DNA of 64,000 bases. It comes from Fibrobacteria bacterium. Its GTDB lineage: Bacteria > Fibrobacterota > Fibrobacteria > UBA5070. A model generated the notes under the pieces. That model made no database searches. It was not told the origin of the DNA and was given only the letters and a program-made list of their open reading frames with translations. The position numbers and the translations under genes were made by a program. Position 1 is the stretch's first letter. Each line of letters begins with the position of its first letter. Positions 49,220 to 58,396 of this stretch are shown here, in pieces. The stretch spans positions 310,001 to 374,000 of the forward strand of contig JACKCV010000002.1 in the NCBI GenBank assembly GCA_020633825.1. The letters are read 5' to 3'.

Positions 49220-50608
49220 ATGAAACCGGTGCCACGCCGACACGGCAAAAGCCTTCACGATACGTCCCTTCTCTCCCTGGCCTGGCCGGTTTCGGTGACG
49301 ATGGCGGTGGGGATCAGCCAGCCCTTGCTCGATTCCTGGTTCCTCTCCCGGCTCTCCGACGCGGCCGCGGCGGGGGTGGGGGCCATGGTGCCGGTCTTCG
49401 CGGCATCGATGATCCTGCTCAACACCTTCGGGCAAGCCGGGGCCTCCATCGCCGGTCAATACCTGGGAGCGGGGAATCATCGGAAGGCCCATGCGACCTG
49501 GGCGCTCCTGCTGGGGCTCCTGACGGGGATGGGGGTCGTGGTGGGAGCGCTGCTCACGGTGTTCGCCGGGCCGGTGTGTCGGGCCATGGGATTGGATGGG
49601 GAGATCCTGGACCATGGCGAGATCTTCCTGAGGGTGCTCGGGACGGGGATGGTGGGTCGAGCCTTGTGGTCGGGGACTCTCAACATCCTGGCCTCCTTGG
49701 GAATGACCCGGTGGAACCTCTGGGCGGCTTTGGTGGTGGTGGGGGTGAACACACTGCTCAATCTGCTGTTTCTCGGATATGGGGGGATCCTCCCGTCGAT
49801 GGGGACCTACGGGGTGGCCTTGGCAACGACTCTTTCCTGGGCGGTGGTCAGCTTTCTTCTTCTCGGGGTGCTCGCCAGGAAGGTGGGCTGGCTCCCTTCG
49901 TGGAAGGACGCGATCCTGGGGTGGCGGCATCAACGCCTCCCGATGGCCCGCATCGGGATTCCGTCGGCCATCGAACCCATCTCCTACCAATTCTTCCTGG
50001 TGGTCATCGGTTCCCAGGTGGTCCGTCTGGGTGAGATTCCTCTGACCGCCCGGGTGTTCGCCGCGAACCTCGCCAACATCCCGGTGATCTTCTCCTATGG
50101 AGCGGGATTCGCAGCCCAGATCATGGTGGCGCATCTGGTGGGTGGACGCAAATTCGATCAAGCGGATCGACAACTTCGCAAGGCGCTGCTCTGGGGAGGA
50201 GTCCTGACCGCATTGGCCTCCCTCACCGTTGCCGTCACGGCGACGTGGACCTTGGGGCTGTTCACCCAATCCCGGGAAATCCTGGCCCTGGGGGCCACCT
50301 TGTTGTGGATCGATCTGATCCTGCAGCCGGCGAAATGCGGGAATATCGCCCTCACCTTCTGCTTGCGTTCGTCCGGGGACAGTCGGTTCCCCGCCGTGGT
50401 GGGGACGAGCCTCATGTGGAGCCTCGGCATGGGAGCCTGCATGGGGATGGCCTTCGGCTTCGGCTGGGGCGTGGTGGGCATCTGGGGAGGGATGGCGCTC
50501 GACGAGTGGGTGCGATCCCTGGTCAACTGGAAGCGCTGGTCCGGAGGTCGTTGGAGGACCAAAGGGGTCGCGGTCCGGGGAAATCAACAATCTTCGGCCG
50601 AAGATTGA
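49220..50608 (+). CDS. MATE family multidrug/cation efflux protein
   Basis: 462 residues with about 12 hydrophobic helices in two similar halves. Motifs include WPVSVTMAVGISQPLLDSWF, FGQAGASIAGQYLGAGNHRK and, in the second half, FAANLANIPVIFSYGAGFAA. This is the NorM/DinF-type MATE pattern; transport would be driven by sodium or protons. Substrate unknown. The nucleotidase gene is divergent, and the CheX-like gene follows 46 bases downstream. Confidence 0.93.
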   Translation: MKPVPRRHGKSLHDTSLLSLAWPVSVTMAVGISQPLLDSWFLSRLSDAAAAGVGAMVPVFAASMILLNTFGQAGASIAGQYLGAGNHRKAHATWALLLGLLTGMGVVVGALLTVFAGPVCRAMGLDGEILDHGEIFLRVLGTGMVGRALWSGTLNILASLGMTRWNLWAALVVVGVNTLLNLLFLGYGGILPSMGTYGVALATTLSWAVVSFLLLGVLARKVGWLPSWKDAILGWRHQRLPMARIGIPSAIEPISYQFFLVVIGSQVVRLGEIPLTARVFAANLANIPVIFSYGAGFAAQIMVAHLVGGRKFDQADRQLRKALLWGGVLTALASLTVAVTATWTLGLFTQSREILALGATLLWIDLILQPAKCGNIALTFCLRSSGDSRFPAVVGTSLMWSLGMGACMGMAFGFGWGVVGIWGGMALDEWVRSLVNWKRWSGGRWRTKGVAVRGNQQSSAED

Positions 50609-50654
50609 TTCCTGTACCGCGGGGAGGATAGTTTCTACACTCCGGAAGCAGCCC

Positions 50655-51143
50655 ATGGAATCAAACGACCCCAAGATCGACCTCGAAGAGCTCCGTCAGC
50701 GTCTGCCCATCCTTTTCGTGCGGACTCTCGCCGAAATGGCTTTCGCCGATGCCTGGAAGTTGCATTCCCACGAGGAATTGATGGTGGCCAAGGCCCAGGC
50801 CCAAGTGGCTTGTCTCGTGCCGCTCACCGGGGATCTCCGCGGATCCCTGGCCATCGCCGCCGACCCCGTCACCCTCACCGACCTGGCCGCCGGGTACCAC
50901 AGCCTCCCCGACGAGATGGTCGACGACGGGACCCGCCTGGAGTTCCTCGCCGAACTCGGAGCTCTCCTGGTGCGGCAGATCGCCGATCCGGCCAACTCGG
51001 AGATCCATGTGGCACCGGGGCCCCCTCGGATCCCCGCCCCCGGGGAGATCGACTCGTTCTGCTCCGACGGCCGTTGCCTGCACGAGGGGTTCGGATGCAA
51101 CGGGAATGGCTGGATGCTCCTGTTGGCCAGGTTCGATGGATGA
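50655..51143 (+). CDS. CheX/CheC-like domain protein, probably catalytically altered
   Basis: 162 residues. TAGTTT (50629-50634) and GGAAG precede ATG 50655. The strand-helix order VACLVPLTGDLRGSLAIAAD / LEFLAELGALLVRQIADP resembles CheC/CheX phosphatases, which dephosphorylate CheY. In those the helix carries E..N; here the corresponding helix reads AELGALL with no Asn. It may therefore be a binding protein only. A C-terminal Cys-rich patch (SFCSDGRCLHEGFGC) could bind metal. The assignment is tentative. It overlaps the next gene by 8 bases. Confidence 0.5.
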   Translation: MESNDPKIDLEELRQRLPILFVRTLAEMAFADAWKLHSHEELMVAKAQAQVACLVPLTGDLRGSLAIAADPVTLTDLAAGYHSLPDEMVDDGTRLEFLAELGALLVRQIADPANSEIHVAPGPPRIPAPGEIDSFCSDGRCLHEGFGCNGNGWMLLLARFDG

Positions 51144-51807
51144 TCGTCTGAGCCGCATCGGCGAATCCCGCACCGCGACCGGATTCTGTCGTCCCTCCCT
51201 CCTCGCCTGCGTCGCAACCGGGGTGGCCTTCCTTTCCCCCGCCACCCGTGCCCTGGACACCCCTCCCTTGCGGACGGGAGTCGCCGAGGCGGGGTTGCGC
51301 GCCTGGACCTTCCACCGCGAGGATCGACGCGGAAGGGACGTCCCCCTCACCCTGGTGGGGATCTCCTTGTCCCGCATGATCAACGACAACGTGTCGGCCG
51401 GGGTGGAGATCGCCACCTTCACCGACTCGCCCTTCTCCGATTCCGTGGTCGTCGACCTGCGCGGCAGATTGTTCTGGTGGCCCATGGAGGCCTGGACGCC
51501 CTGGACGGAGTTGAGGGTCGGGGGCGCTCTGGGGATCCCGGAGGGCAACGCCACCCGGATCGGCGGAGCCTTCGGCATCCGATGGACTCCCGCACGATGG
51601 GGGCATCGTTGGGCCTTCGATCTGCAGCTCCTGGGATGGGAGCGCTGGAGGCAGGATTGGGCGGCCGAATACGTCGACGAGGATCAACCCTCGGCGAGAT
51701 TCGACTGGGGTCTGGAGAGGTTCCCCGGGCACGACGGAGCACCGGGCCTGGATCGGCCCTCCTCGATCCTGAGCTTGCCCGTCCTGGGCATCAGTCGATT
51801 GTTCTGA
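51136..51807 (+). CDS. Small outer-membrane beta-barrel-like protein
   Basis: 223 residues from ATG 51136. A signal peptide lies after ~20 polar residues (LLACVATGVAFLSPATRA). The rest has alternating strands with Gly/Trp/Arg (TLVGISLSRMINDNVSAGV, LRGRLFWWPMEAWTPWTEL, GGAFGIRWTPARWGHRWAF) and ends in Leu-Phe, as in outer-membrane barrels of about 8 strands. No family recognised. It overlaps the CheX-like gene by 8 bases, so they are probably cotranslated. Confidence 0.6.
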   Translation: MDDRLSRIGESRTATGFCRPSLLACVATGVAFLSPATRALDTPPLRTGVAEAGLRAWTFHREDRRGRDVPLTLVGISLSRMINDNVSAGVEIATFTDSPFSDSVVVDLRGRLFWWPMEAWTPWTELRVGGALGIPEGNATRIGGAFGIRWTPARWGHRWAFDLQLLGWERWRQDWAAEYVDEDQPSARFDWGLERFPGHDGAPGLDRPSSILSLPVLGISRLF

Positions 51808-51858
51808 AACGACCCGGCGACTTGGTGACGCGGATGGACCAACCGTCCTTCGAGGTGG

Positions 51859-51864
51859 TACCTT
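51859..51864 (+). promoter_or_regulatory. Putative -10 element for a leaderless transcript
   Basis: TACCTT at 51859-51864 begins exactly 12 bases before ATG 51871, placing the expected transcription start on the start codon. Confidence 0.5.
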
Positions 51865-51870
51865 TTACGC

Positions 51871-52320
51871 ATGCCTCCATCACCCAGGGTCCTCGCGGTA
51901 CGTCTCAATCTCCCTGATGTGGACGATCAATTTCCAGCCTATTTCAAGCTTCTCGACGAACTCCACGCGGCCTTTTCCCGCCATCTCGACGAGGATGAGA
52001 TCCGCCCCTTGCTGAAATCCATCGTGATCCGGACGGTCCTGATCTTTCGGCGCGAGGAAGAGGCGATGGAGCTCACCCGGGATCGCATGGCGCTCGCGCA
52101 CCGGACCGCGCACCAGCGCTTCCTCAAGGTGCTGCAGTCCTACCAGTCGACCTTCGAGGACAGCGGCGTGTCCATCGCCATGTCCCAGGATTTCCGGCGG
52201 GATGTCATCGACTGGATGTCCGAACACCATCTGCTGATGGACGCCGCCCTGGGGCGCCATGTGCAGGAGGTCGTGGAACGATCCCTCGACCGGATTTCCC
52301 GCGCCGACGGCGCAACCTGA
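51871..52320 (+). CDS. Hemerythrin-like protein 1, one iron ligand replaced
   Basis: 149 residues of four-helix-bundle type. Bacteriohemerythrin ligand positions can be read: H32 (LDELHAAF), position 58 (normally His of HFxxE) is Ile in LIFRREEEAM, E62 present, H77 and H81 (HRTAH), H119 and D124 (HHLLMD). The C-terminal AALGRHVQEV matches the family end. Losing the His at 58 should disturb one iron site, so oxygen binding may be changed or absent. No ribosome-binding site; leaderless start likely. Confidence 0.75.
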   Translation: MPPSPRVLAVRLNLPDVDDQFPAYFKLLDELHAAFSRHLDEDEIRPLLKSIVIRTVLIFRREEEAMELTRDRMALAHRTAHQRFLKVLQSYQSTFEDSGVSIAMSQDFRRDVIDWMSEHHLLMDAALGRHVQEVVERSLDRISRADGAT

Positions 52321-52362
52321 CGCTTTCCGGCGTTGGGGGGGGAGGCATTCCCCGGGCTTTCC

Positions 52363-52392
52363 TGGACAGCGCGCGGGGAGCAATGGTAGTCT
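52363..52392 (+). promoter_or_regulatory. Promoter for the second hemerythrin-like gene
   Basis: TGGACA (52363-52368), 18-base spacer, TAGTCT (52387-52392). The -10 starts 12 bases before GTG 52399, predicting a leaderless mRNA. Confidence 0.6.
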
Positions 52393-52398
52393 CTCGAG

Positions 52399-52839
52399 GT
52401 GGAACCTAGCCGATCCTCCCCTGTGGTCGAAACCCGACTTCCGGACGTCGACGCCGCGTGGCCGGGGCTGGAGCGTTCCTCCAAGGACCTGTGCGACCTC
52501 CTGGGGCGCGGGGCGACCGTCGAGGAGTTGGAGCAGGCCTTCCAGGACCTTGCCGATCTGCTCATCGCCATTTTTCGGCGGGAGGAGGAGGCGATGGCGG
52601 CTTCCGCCGATCCGCGGAGCCTCGTGCATCGTCAGGGACACCTCGCCCTGCTTTCCACCCTGGCAGGGCTGCGCGCGGCGGCTTGCACCGCCGACGCCTC
52701 TCCGCGCGAGGCGATCCGGGTTCGCACGGAATTCATGGATTCCCTGCATGAACACCACATCATGCTCGACGCCCTGCTGGGTCGACATATCCGCAACTGG
52801 CTCGACGAAAGCGATTCCTTCGACGAATCGATGGGTTGA
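52399..52839 (+). CDS. Hemerythrin-like protein 2, two iron ligands replaced
   Basis: 146 residues from GTG 52399. It aligns without gaps to the previous gene product: the same RREEEAM block, E62, H77 and H81 (HRQGH), H119 and D124 (HHIMLD) and LLGRHI. Position 58 is again Ile, and position 32 is Cys instead of His. It is therefore a diverged tandem paralogue with a reduced ligand set. It may bind one metal or act as a structural or signalling bundle. The GTG start fits the promoter position; no ribosome-binding site is present. Confidence 0.7.
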   Translation: MEPSRSSPVVETRLPDVDAAWPGLERSSKDLCDLLGRGATVEELEQAFQDLADLLIAIFRREEEAMAASADPRSLVHRQGHLALLSTLAGLRAAACTADASPREAIRVRTEFMDSLHEHHIMLDALLGRHIRNWLDESDSFDESMG

Positions 52840-52938
52840 CCTTCCGACCTGGACCCCGGGGAACCGCGTTTCGCCGCTCGGGGATCCAGGGAACCCGAGC
52901 CCGACGGTCCGGTTTCGGTGTCCGCCAAGGGAAGCAGG

Positions 52939-53490
52939 ATGACAGGTTGCTCTGCGATTGCTACGATTCCGCGACCATTCAGCTGCTTGTCCGCTTTTGG
53001 CCGGGCATGGAAAAAGGGGTTTGTCCTGAATCGGAAAGACCGTCTCCAAGCCTTCTGCAAGCAAGTCGCCGAAGCCCGCGGGCTCGAACTGGTGGACGTC
53101 GAACTCTTCCGTGCCGGTCGCAGGGAAGTTCTTCGGGCCTACATGCACAAGCCCGGCGGCGTCACCCTCGACGATTGCAGCCAGGCCTCCCATCATCTCG
53201 CCACCCTTCTCGATGCCGATGACGAATTCCAGAACCCATACACTCTCGAGATCAGCTCTCCCGGCCTCGACCGACCGCTCAAGACGGCGGCGGACTGGGC
53301 CCGGCGCGTCGGAGAATGGGTCCGTGTGCATCTCTCCCAAGAGGTCGAGGGACGCAAGACCTGGATCGGCCGATTGGTGCGGAGCGATTCCGAATCCGCT
53401 GTCCTCCTGCCCGAGGGGCAGGAAAACGAGATCATCATTCCCTACCGCGCGGTCCAGATGGCACGCGTCGATGTCCGCTTCGAGGAGTAA
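52939..53490 (+). CDS. rimP: Ribosome maturation factor RimP
   Basis: 183 residues if started at ATG 52939 (AGGGA 6 bases upstream). The conserved RimP part begins only around NRKDRLQAFCKQVAEARGLE, so a start at TTG 52987 or later is possible. ATGACA (52939-52944) and TACGAT (52962-52967), 17 bases apart, look like a promoter within the apparent 5' end. Family motifs: LELVDVELFRAGRREVLRAY, LDDCSQASHHLATLLD and LEISSPGLDRPL. Needed for 30S assembly; head of the nusA-infB operon. Confidence 0.92.
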   Translation: MTGCSAIATIPRPFSCLSAFGRAWKKGFVLNRKDRLQAFCKQVAEARGLELVDVELFRAGRREVLRAYMHKPGGVTLDDCSQASHHLATLLDADDEFQNPYTLEISSPGLDRPLKTAADWARRVGEWVRVHLSQEVEGRKTWIGRLVRSDSESAVLLPEGQENEIIIPYRAVQMARVDVRFEE

Positions 53491-53497
53491 CTAAGCC

Positions 53498-54844
53498 ATG
53501 CCAAGAGCTTCCATCAAAGATCCGGAAGTCAACATCGTCGAAGCCCTCGGCCAGGTCGCCAAGGAGAAGAACATCGGCATGGATGTCGTGCTGCAGACGC
53601 TTCGCACCTCGCTGGTGCAGGCGGCTCGCAAGTACACCGGGATCCAGAAGAACATCGAGGTCGACATCGATCGCGAGCGCGGTTCCATCCGTTGCTTCCT
53701 GCGCGTCGAGGTCGTCGAAGACCTTCCCGACCTTCCCGAAGGCTGCAGCGCCGAGGAAGCCCTGGTGATCGACGAGAAGTACATGCTGGAGGAGCAGGCA
53801 CGCGAGTACCGCCCCAACATCATGGCCGGCGAACAGCTGGAGCACGAGATCCCCGTCGTGGGCTTCGGTCGAGCCGCCATCGCCATCGCCAAGCAGAGCC
53901 TCACCCAGAAGGTTCGCGAGGTCGAGCGCCAGCGGGTCTTCGACGATTACCGCGACCGTATCGGAACCATCGTGACCGGTACCGTGCAGCAAGTCGATCG
54001 CGGAGACATCCTGGTGAATCTCGGTCGTACCGAGGCCATCGTTCCTCTTCGCGAGCAGATCCGCAAGGAGCGCTACCGGCAGGGCGATTCGATCCGCACC
54101 TACATCTGCGACGTTTCGAACAACGTCAAGGGGCCCCAGGTCATCCTGTCGCGCACCCATCCGGAATTCCTGGCCAAGTTGTTCGAGCTGGAAGTGCCCG
54201 AGATCTACGACGAGATCGTCGAGATCCGTTCCGTGGCCCGCGACCCGGGTTTCCGCGCCAAGATTTCGGTCTCGAGCCGAGACGAGCGCATCGATCCCGT
54301 CGGGGCGTGCGTGGGAATGAAGGGCAACCGAGTCCAGGCCATCGTGCGCGAGCTTTCCAACGAGCGCATCGATATCATCCACTGGACCGAGGACATGCAG
54401 GTCTACGTGCGTCGGTTGTTCGCTCCCGCGGAAGTGCGGCGCGTGTATCCGGTCGGAGAAGACCGGTACGTCGTGGTCGTCATGACCGAGGATCTGTCCC
54501 TGGCCATCGGCCGTCAAGGGCAGAACGTCAAGCTCGCCTCCCGTCTCCTGGGCAAGGAGATCGATGTCTACGGTGAGGACGAATTCAACGAGTTGCCGGG
54601 GCGTGAACGCGCCGCGTTGCTCGGGGAAGAGTACGACGGCACCGACGACGCCGAGGAGGCCGAGGAAGCCGCTGCCGTGTCGGAGGCTTCCGCCGAGACC
54701 ATCGCTCTCGAAGAATCCGTTGCCGGAACCTCCGAGGCCGGCGAAGAAGCGGCGGCGAAATTGGAAGACAGTTCGGAAGATGCACCTGTTGCGGAGGTCG
54801 CCGAAGTCGACGCCTCCGCCGACGCGGAGGGATCGGCCGCCTGA
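53498..54844 (+). CDS. nusA: Transcription termination/antitermination factor NusA
   Basis: 448 residues. N-terminal RNA polymerase-binding domain (VALGQ-type helix, VLQTLRTSLVQAARKYTG), S1 domain (IGTIVTGTVQQVDRGDILVN), then two KH domains (ARDPGFRAKISVSS, GACVGMKGNRVQAIVRELSN, LAIGRQGQNVKLASRLLG). The C-terminal ~70 residues are an acidic Glu/Ala tail instead of the AR repeats of E. coli. It starts 7 bases after rimP. Confidence 0.97.
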   Translation: MPRASIKDPEVNIVEALGQVAKEKNIGMDVVLQTLRTSLVQAARKYTGIQKNIEVDIDRERGSIRCFLRVEVVEDLPDLPEGCSAEEALVIDEKYMLEEQAREYRPNIMAGEQLEHEIPVVGFGRAAIAIAKQSLTQKVREVERQRVFDDYRDRIGTIVTGTVQQVDRGDILVNLGRTEAIVPLREQIRKERYRQGDSIRTYICDVSNNVKGPQVILSRTHPEFLAKLFELEVPEIYDEIVEIRSVARDPGFRAKISVSSRDERIDPVGACVGMKGNRVQAIVRELSNERIDIIHWTEDMQVYVRRLFAPAEVRRVYPVGEDRYVVVVMTEDLSLAIGRQGQNVKLASRLLGKEIDVYGEDEFNELPGRERAALLGEEYDGTDDAEEAEEAAAVSEASAETIALEESVAGTSEAGEEAAAKLEDSSEDAPVAEVAEVDASADAEGSAA

Positions 54845-54891
54845 TCCGGCGGCATGCGTCCTTCCACTATTTTTATTTCTTCCTCATCACC

Positions 54892-54909
54892 ATGAGTGAG
54901 GCTTCGTGA
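54892..54909 (+). other. Five-codon upstream ORF overlapping the infB start
   Basis: ATG AGT GAG GCT TCG TGA; its stop overlaps the infB GTG start as GTGA. It follows a T-rich stretch (54867-54880). It may couple or tune initiation of infB, or be chance. Confidence 0.3.
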
Positions 54910-57900
54910 GCAAGACCCGTATCACCGACGTCGCAGGCGAGTTCGAAACGCCCAAGGAGACGGTCCTCAAATTGTTGAAGGACGCGGGCTTCGAAGTGCG
55001 GTCGGTCCTATCGCCCATCGAGAGCACGTGGGTGGATGCCATTCGTCCGGCCCTGGAATCGGAACGCGAGAAATCCGGCAAGTCCCGGACCCGCAAGCCC
55101 GCATCCTCCCGGAAGAAGTCCGAAGAAGGAAGCGACTCGGAGGCTCCTCGCAAGAAGGCCCCCGCTCGCAAGAAGGCCGTCGAAGAGTCCGAGACCCCGG
55201 CTCCGGCCGCAGCGGTCGCGTCGGCGAAGCCTCCGGTTTCCGCGGCGGAGCCCGAATCTCCCAAGGCCGCGGTCGCACCCGCACCGGCCGTCGAAAAGCC
55301 GTCCGCGCCGGTCGTCCAGACCGCCCCGGCTCCGGCCCCTGCTCCGGCTCCTGCCCCTGTGGTCAGCGAGACGGTCGCTTCCGCCAGCGCTCCCACCGCA
55401 GAGGCTCCGGCTCCTGCCCCGGTGGCGAAGGTCGAACCGACACCCGAGTCCCCTGCTGCAGCTCCCTCGGCCCCGACTTCGGCGCCCGAGACCCCCGCTG
55501 CCGCAGGTGGGATCCCCAAGCTCATCGCCCCCGTGCGCCGACAGCCTTCGTTCAATCCGGATCGCCCGGATCGTCCGCGTCCCGCGCCGGTTTCCACCTA
55601 CCAGCCCACCCCTCGCGGCATCACCGGTGGACCGCGTCCCGGCTTCGCCGCGGGTGAGCGTCCCGCCGAGGGGCGTCCCGGTGCACCCGGTGCTCCTGGG
55701 GCTCCTGGAGCCGGGCGTGACCGTGGCCCCGCCGGAGCTCGCTCCGATCGTCCCGCCACACCCGGCGGGCGTCCCGAACGTCCCCAGGGTGGGGCGCCCG
55801 GACGTCCCGGGGAGCGGCCTGCCTATGGAGCCCGTCCTGGCGGACCCGGTGGTCCTGCGGGACAGGGTGGTCCTGGCCGTGGACCTGGTTCCGGTCCTTA
55901 TCGCCCCAACGGACCCGGCCAAGGTGCCGGTGGCCCGTACCGACCCGGCGGTCCTTCCGGCCCGTATCGCGGCCCGGCACGTCCCGGCCAGCCCGGGACG
56001 GTCGCTGGAGCGACCGGTGCTCCCGCGCGTCCCGGAGGCACCCAGCCTCCCGGAAGCACTCCCGGCGCGCACGGCGCGGCCAAGGGCAAGGGCACGGCCG
56101 GCGGAAAGCGCAAGACCAAGGAAGAGATCGAGAACGAGATCTTCTTCCAGACCCAGCAGAATGTCAACAAGGTGATGGTTTCGCTGGATCGCGGAAAGAT
56201 CCAGCGGCGCTACGCACGCGGAGGTGGAGGACATCAGGAAGACCTGCCCGAGGAGAAGAAGATCCTCAAGGTCGCCGAGTTCATCACCATTTCCGAATTG
56301 GCCAACCTGCTCAACGTCGGACCCTCCCAGGTCATCGCCAAGGCGATGGGTATGGGCCTCATGGTCACGATCAATGCGCGCCTCGACCACGAGACCATCG
56401 CCATCATCGCCGATGAATTCGGTTTCCAGGCGCAGCTCATGGACGAGTACGCCGAAGATGTCGCCGAGAGCCAGGAAGTCATGGGCGACGAAGATGCCGA
56501 AGGGCCGCGTCCTCCCATCGTGACCGTCATGGGTCACGTCGACCACGGCAAGACCTCCTTGCTGGACTACCTGCGCAAGTCCTCCGTGATCGCCGGGGAA
56601 GCCGGCGGCATCACGCAGCACATCGGCGCCTACGAAGTCAAGCACGAGAACGGCACCGTCACCTTCCTCGACACTCCGGGCCACGAGGCGTTCTCCGCCA
56701 TGCGTGCTCGCGGTGCCAAGGTCACCGACATCGTCATCCTCGTGGTCGCCGCCGACAGCAATGTCCAGCCCCAGACCAAGGAAGCCATCGACCATGCCCG
56801 CGCCGCCGGCGTTCCGCTGGTGGTGGCGATCAACAAGATCGACCTTCCCACCGCGAATCCCGACAACGTCCGCTCCCAGCTGGCCAACTACGGCGTGGAA
56901 GTGGAACAGTGGGGTGGCAAGACCCAATGCATCGAGATCTCCGCCAAGAAGGGGATCAACATGGACAAGCTCCTCGACGCCCTCCTGCTGGAGTCCGAGG
57001 TTCTGGGTCTGCGCGCCAATCCCACCAGTCGCGCCAAGGGAACCGTCATCGAATGCCGCCTCGACAAGGGCAAGGGCACCGTGGCCACCATGCTGGTCCA
57101 GGAAGGCACTCTCCGCGTCGGAGATTCCATCCTGGTCGGCTCCTATGCGGGACGTATCCGGCAGCTTCTCGACGAGCGCGGACAGCCCCGCCAGGAGGCC
57201 GGTCCGTCCGTCCCCGTGCAGGTGATCGGCATCGACGGTGTTCCCCAGGCCGGCGACTCCTTCGTCCAGATGGACGACGACCGCGAAGCCCGCGAGATCG
57301 CCAGCCGCCGTCTTCGCGCCCAGAAGGAGCGTGAACTCCGCCGTGCCCAGCGCATGTCCCTCGAGGATCTGTCGAACAAGATCGCCGCCGGGGATTCCCA
57401 GCAGACCTTGCGCGTCATCGTCAAGGGCGACGTGGACGGTTCGGTGGAAGCCATCGCGGCCTCCCTCGAGCAGCTCACCACCAAGGAAGTCCGCGTCCAG
57501 ATCCTGTCGCGCGCCGTCGGTGGCATCAAGGAAGCCGACGTCATGCTGGCCGCCGCCTCCGATGCCATCGTCGTGGCCTTCCACGTGCGCCCCGATTCCA
57601 ACACCAGGGAATTGGCGCTGCGCGAAGGCGTCGAGATCCGTTCGTACCGGATCATCTACGAGGTGGTCGACGACATCCGCAAGGCGATGGAGGGAATGCT
57701 CAAGCCCGAGATCAAGGAAGAAGTGGCCGCCGAGGCCGAGGTCCGCGCGGTGTTCCGCGTCCCTCGCATCGGTGCCGTCGCCGGCGCCTACGTCCAGCAG
57801 GGCACGATCGAGCGCAAGATGAAGGCTCGCGTCTACCGCAACGGCATCGAGATCGCCGAATCCAAGGTTTCCACGCTCAAGCGTTTCAAGGACGACGTCA

Positions 57901-58037
57901 CCGAGGTGAAGTCCGGTTACGAATGCGGTGTGGGTCTCGACGGGGTCGACGACATCAAGGAAGGCGACATCATCGCGTTCTTCCGCCAGTTCGAGGTGGC
58001 GCGCAAGCTGACCGAGGCCATCGGGACGCACGGATGA
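54906..58037 (+). CDS. infB: Translation initiation factor IF-2
   Basis: 1043 residues from GTG 54906. An N-terminal IF2_N-type helical domain ([20 protein letters not shown]) is followed by a very long Lys/Ala/Pro then Gly/Arg/Pro-rich linker (~60-400) and a second IF2_N-like domain ([20 protein letters not shown]). The GTPase domain has GHVDHGKT (543-550), DTPGHEAF and NKID. Domains II-IV follow ([40 protein letters not shown]). The linker is much longer than usual. The rbfA start overlaps its stop. Confidence 0.97.
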   Translation: MSKTRITDVAGEFETPKETVLKLLKDAGFEVRSVLSPIESTWVDAIRPALESEREKSGKSRTRKPASSRKKSEEGSDSEAPRKKAPARKKAVEESETPAPAAAVASAKPPVSAAEPESPKAAVAPAPAVEKPSAPVVQTAPAPAPAPAPAPVVSETVASASAPTAEAPAPAPVAKVEPTPESPAAAPSAPTSAPETPAAAGGIPKLIAPVRRQPSFNPDRPDRPRPAPVSTYQPTPRGITGGPRPGFAAGERPAEGRPGAPGAPGAPGAGRDRGPAGARSDRPATPGGRPERPQGGAPGRPGERPAYGARPGGPGGPAGQGGPGRGPGSGPYRPNGPGQGAGGPYRPGGPSGPYRGPARPGQPGTVAGATGAPARPGGTQPPGSTPGAHGAAKGKGTAGGKRKTKEEIENEIFFQTQQNVNKVMVSLDRGKIQRRYARGGGGHQEDLPEEKKILKVAEFITISELANLLNVGPSQVIAKAMGMGLMVTINARLDHETIAIIADEFGFQAQLMDEYAEDVAESQEVMGDEDAEGPRPPIVTVMGHVDHGKTSLLDYLRKSSVIAGEAGGITQHIGAYEVKHENGTVTFLDTPGHEAFSAMRARGAKVTDIVILVVAADSNVQPQTKEAIDHARAAGVPLVVAINKIDLPTANPDNVRSQLANYGVEVEQWGGKTQCIEISAKKGINMDKLLDALLLESEVLGLRANPTSRAKGTVIECRLDKGKGTVATMLVQEGTLRVGDSILVGSYAGRIRQLLDERGQPRQEAGPSVPVQVIGIDGVPQAGDSFVQMDDDREAREIASRRLRAQKERELRRAQRMSLEDLSNKIAAGDSQQTLRVIVKGDVDGSVEAIAASLEQLTTKEVRVQILSRAVGGIKEADVMLAAASDAIVVAFHVRPDSNTRELALREGVEIRSYRIIYEVVDDIRKAMEGMLKPEIKEEVAAEAEVRAVFRVPRIGAVAGAYVQQGTIERKMKARVYRNGIEIAESKVSTLKRFKDDVTEVKSGYECGVGLDGVDDIKEGDIIAFFRQFEVARKLTEAIGTHG

Positions 58038-58396
58038 GCGGGTCACCACGCGCCCTCCAGATCGGGGAACTGATCCGGAGGGAACTGGCGAAGCTCAGCG
58101 TCGAGGGGTTGAAGGATCCGCGCATCGGATTCGTCACCTTCTCGGGGGTCAAGGTTTCCCGGGACATGTCGGTCGCCATGGTGAATTTCACCGTGCTGGG
58201 ATCGGACAAGCAAGTCCGCGACAGCGTGATCGGACTGCAGCAGTCCGGTGGGTGGCTCCGCAGGGAGCTTTCCCGCAGGCTGCGGCTGCGCCACATGCCG
58301 GAGCTGCGCTTCGTGCTCGACCACAACCTCGAGAATTCGATGCACATCAACGAGTTGCTCGCCGGTCTCCCGGAAGAGGATCGCAAGGAGCTATGA
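58034..58396 (+). CDS. rbfA: 30S ribosome-binding factor RbfA
   Basis: 120 residues. KH-like fold: IGELIRRELAKLSVEGLKDP, IGFVTFSGVKVSRDMSVAMV and LRRELSRRLRLRHMPELRFV followed by HINELL. Binds helix 1 of 16S rRNA during 30S maturation. ATG 58034 overlaps the infB stop (ATGA), and its stop overlaps truB the same way. Confidence 0.96.
   Translation: MSGSPRALQIGELIRRELAKLSVEGLKDPRIGFVTFSGVKVSRDMSVAMVNFTVLGSDKQVRDSVIGLQQSGGWLRRELSRRLRLRHMPELRFVLDHNLENSMHINELLAGLPEEDRKEL

Noticed and set aside
55560..56090. Repetitive GC-rich stretch considered as a tandem repeat or CRISPR-like array
   Set aside because: It encodes the Gly/Arg/Pro linker of IF2; units are irregular and there are no spacers.
55008..58049. 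1013-codon antisense frame opposite infB
   Set aside because: Low-complexity translation mirroring infB codon bias; no motif.
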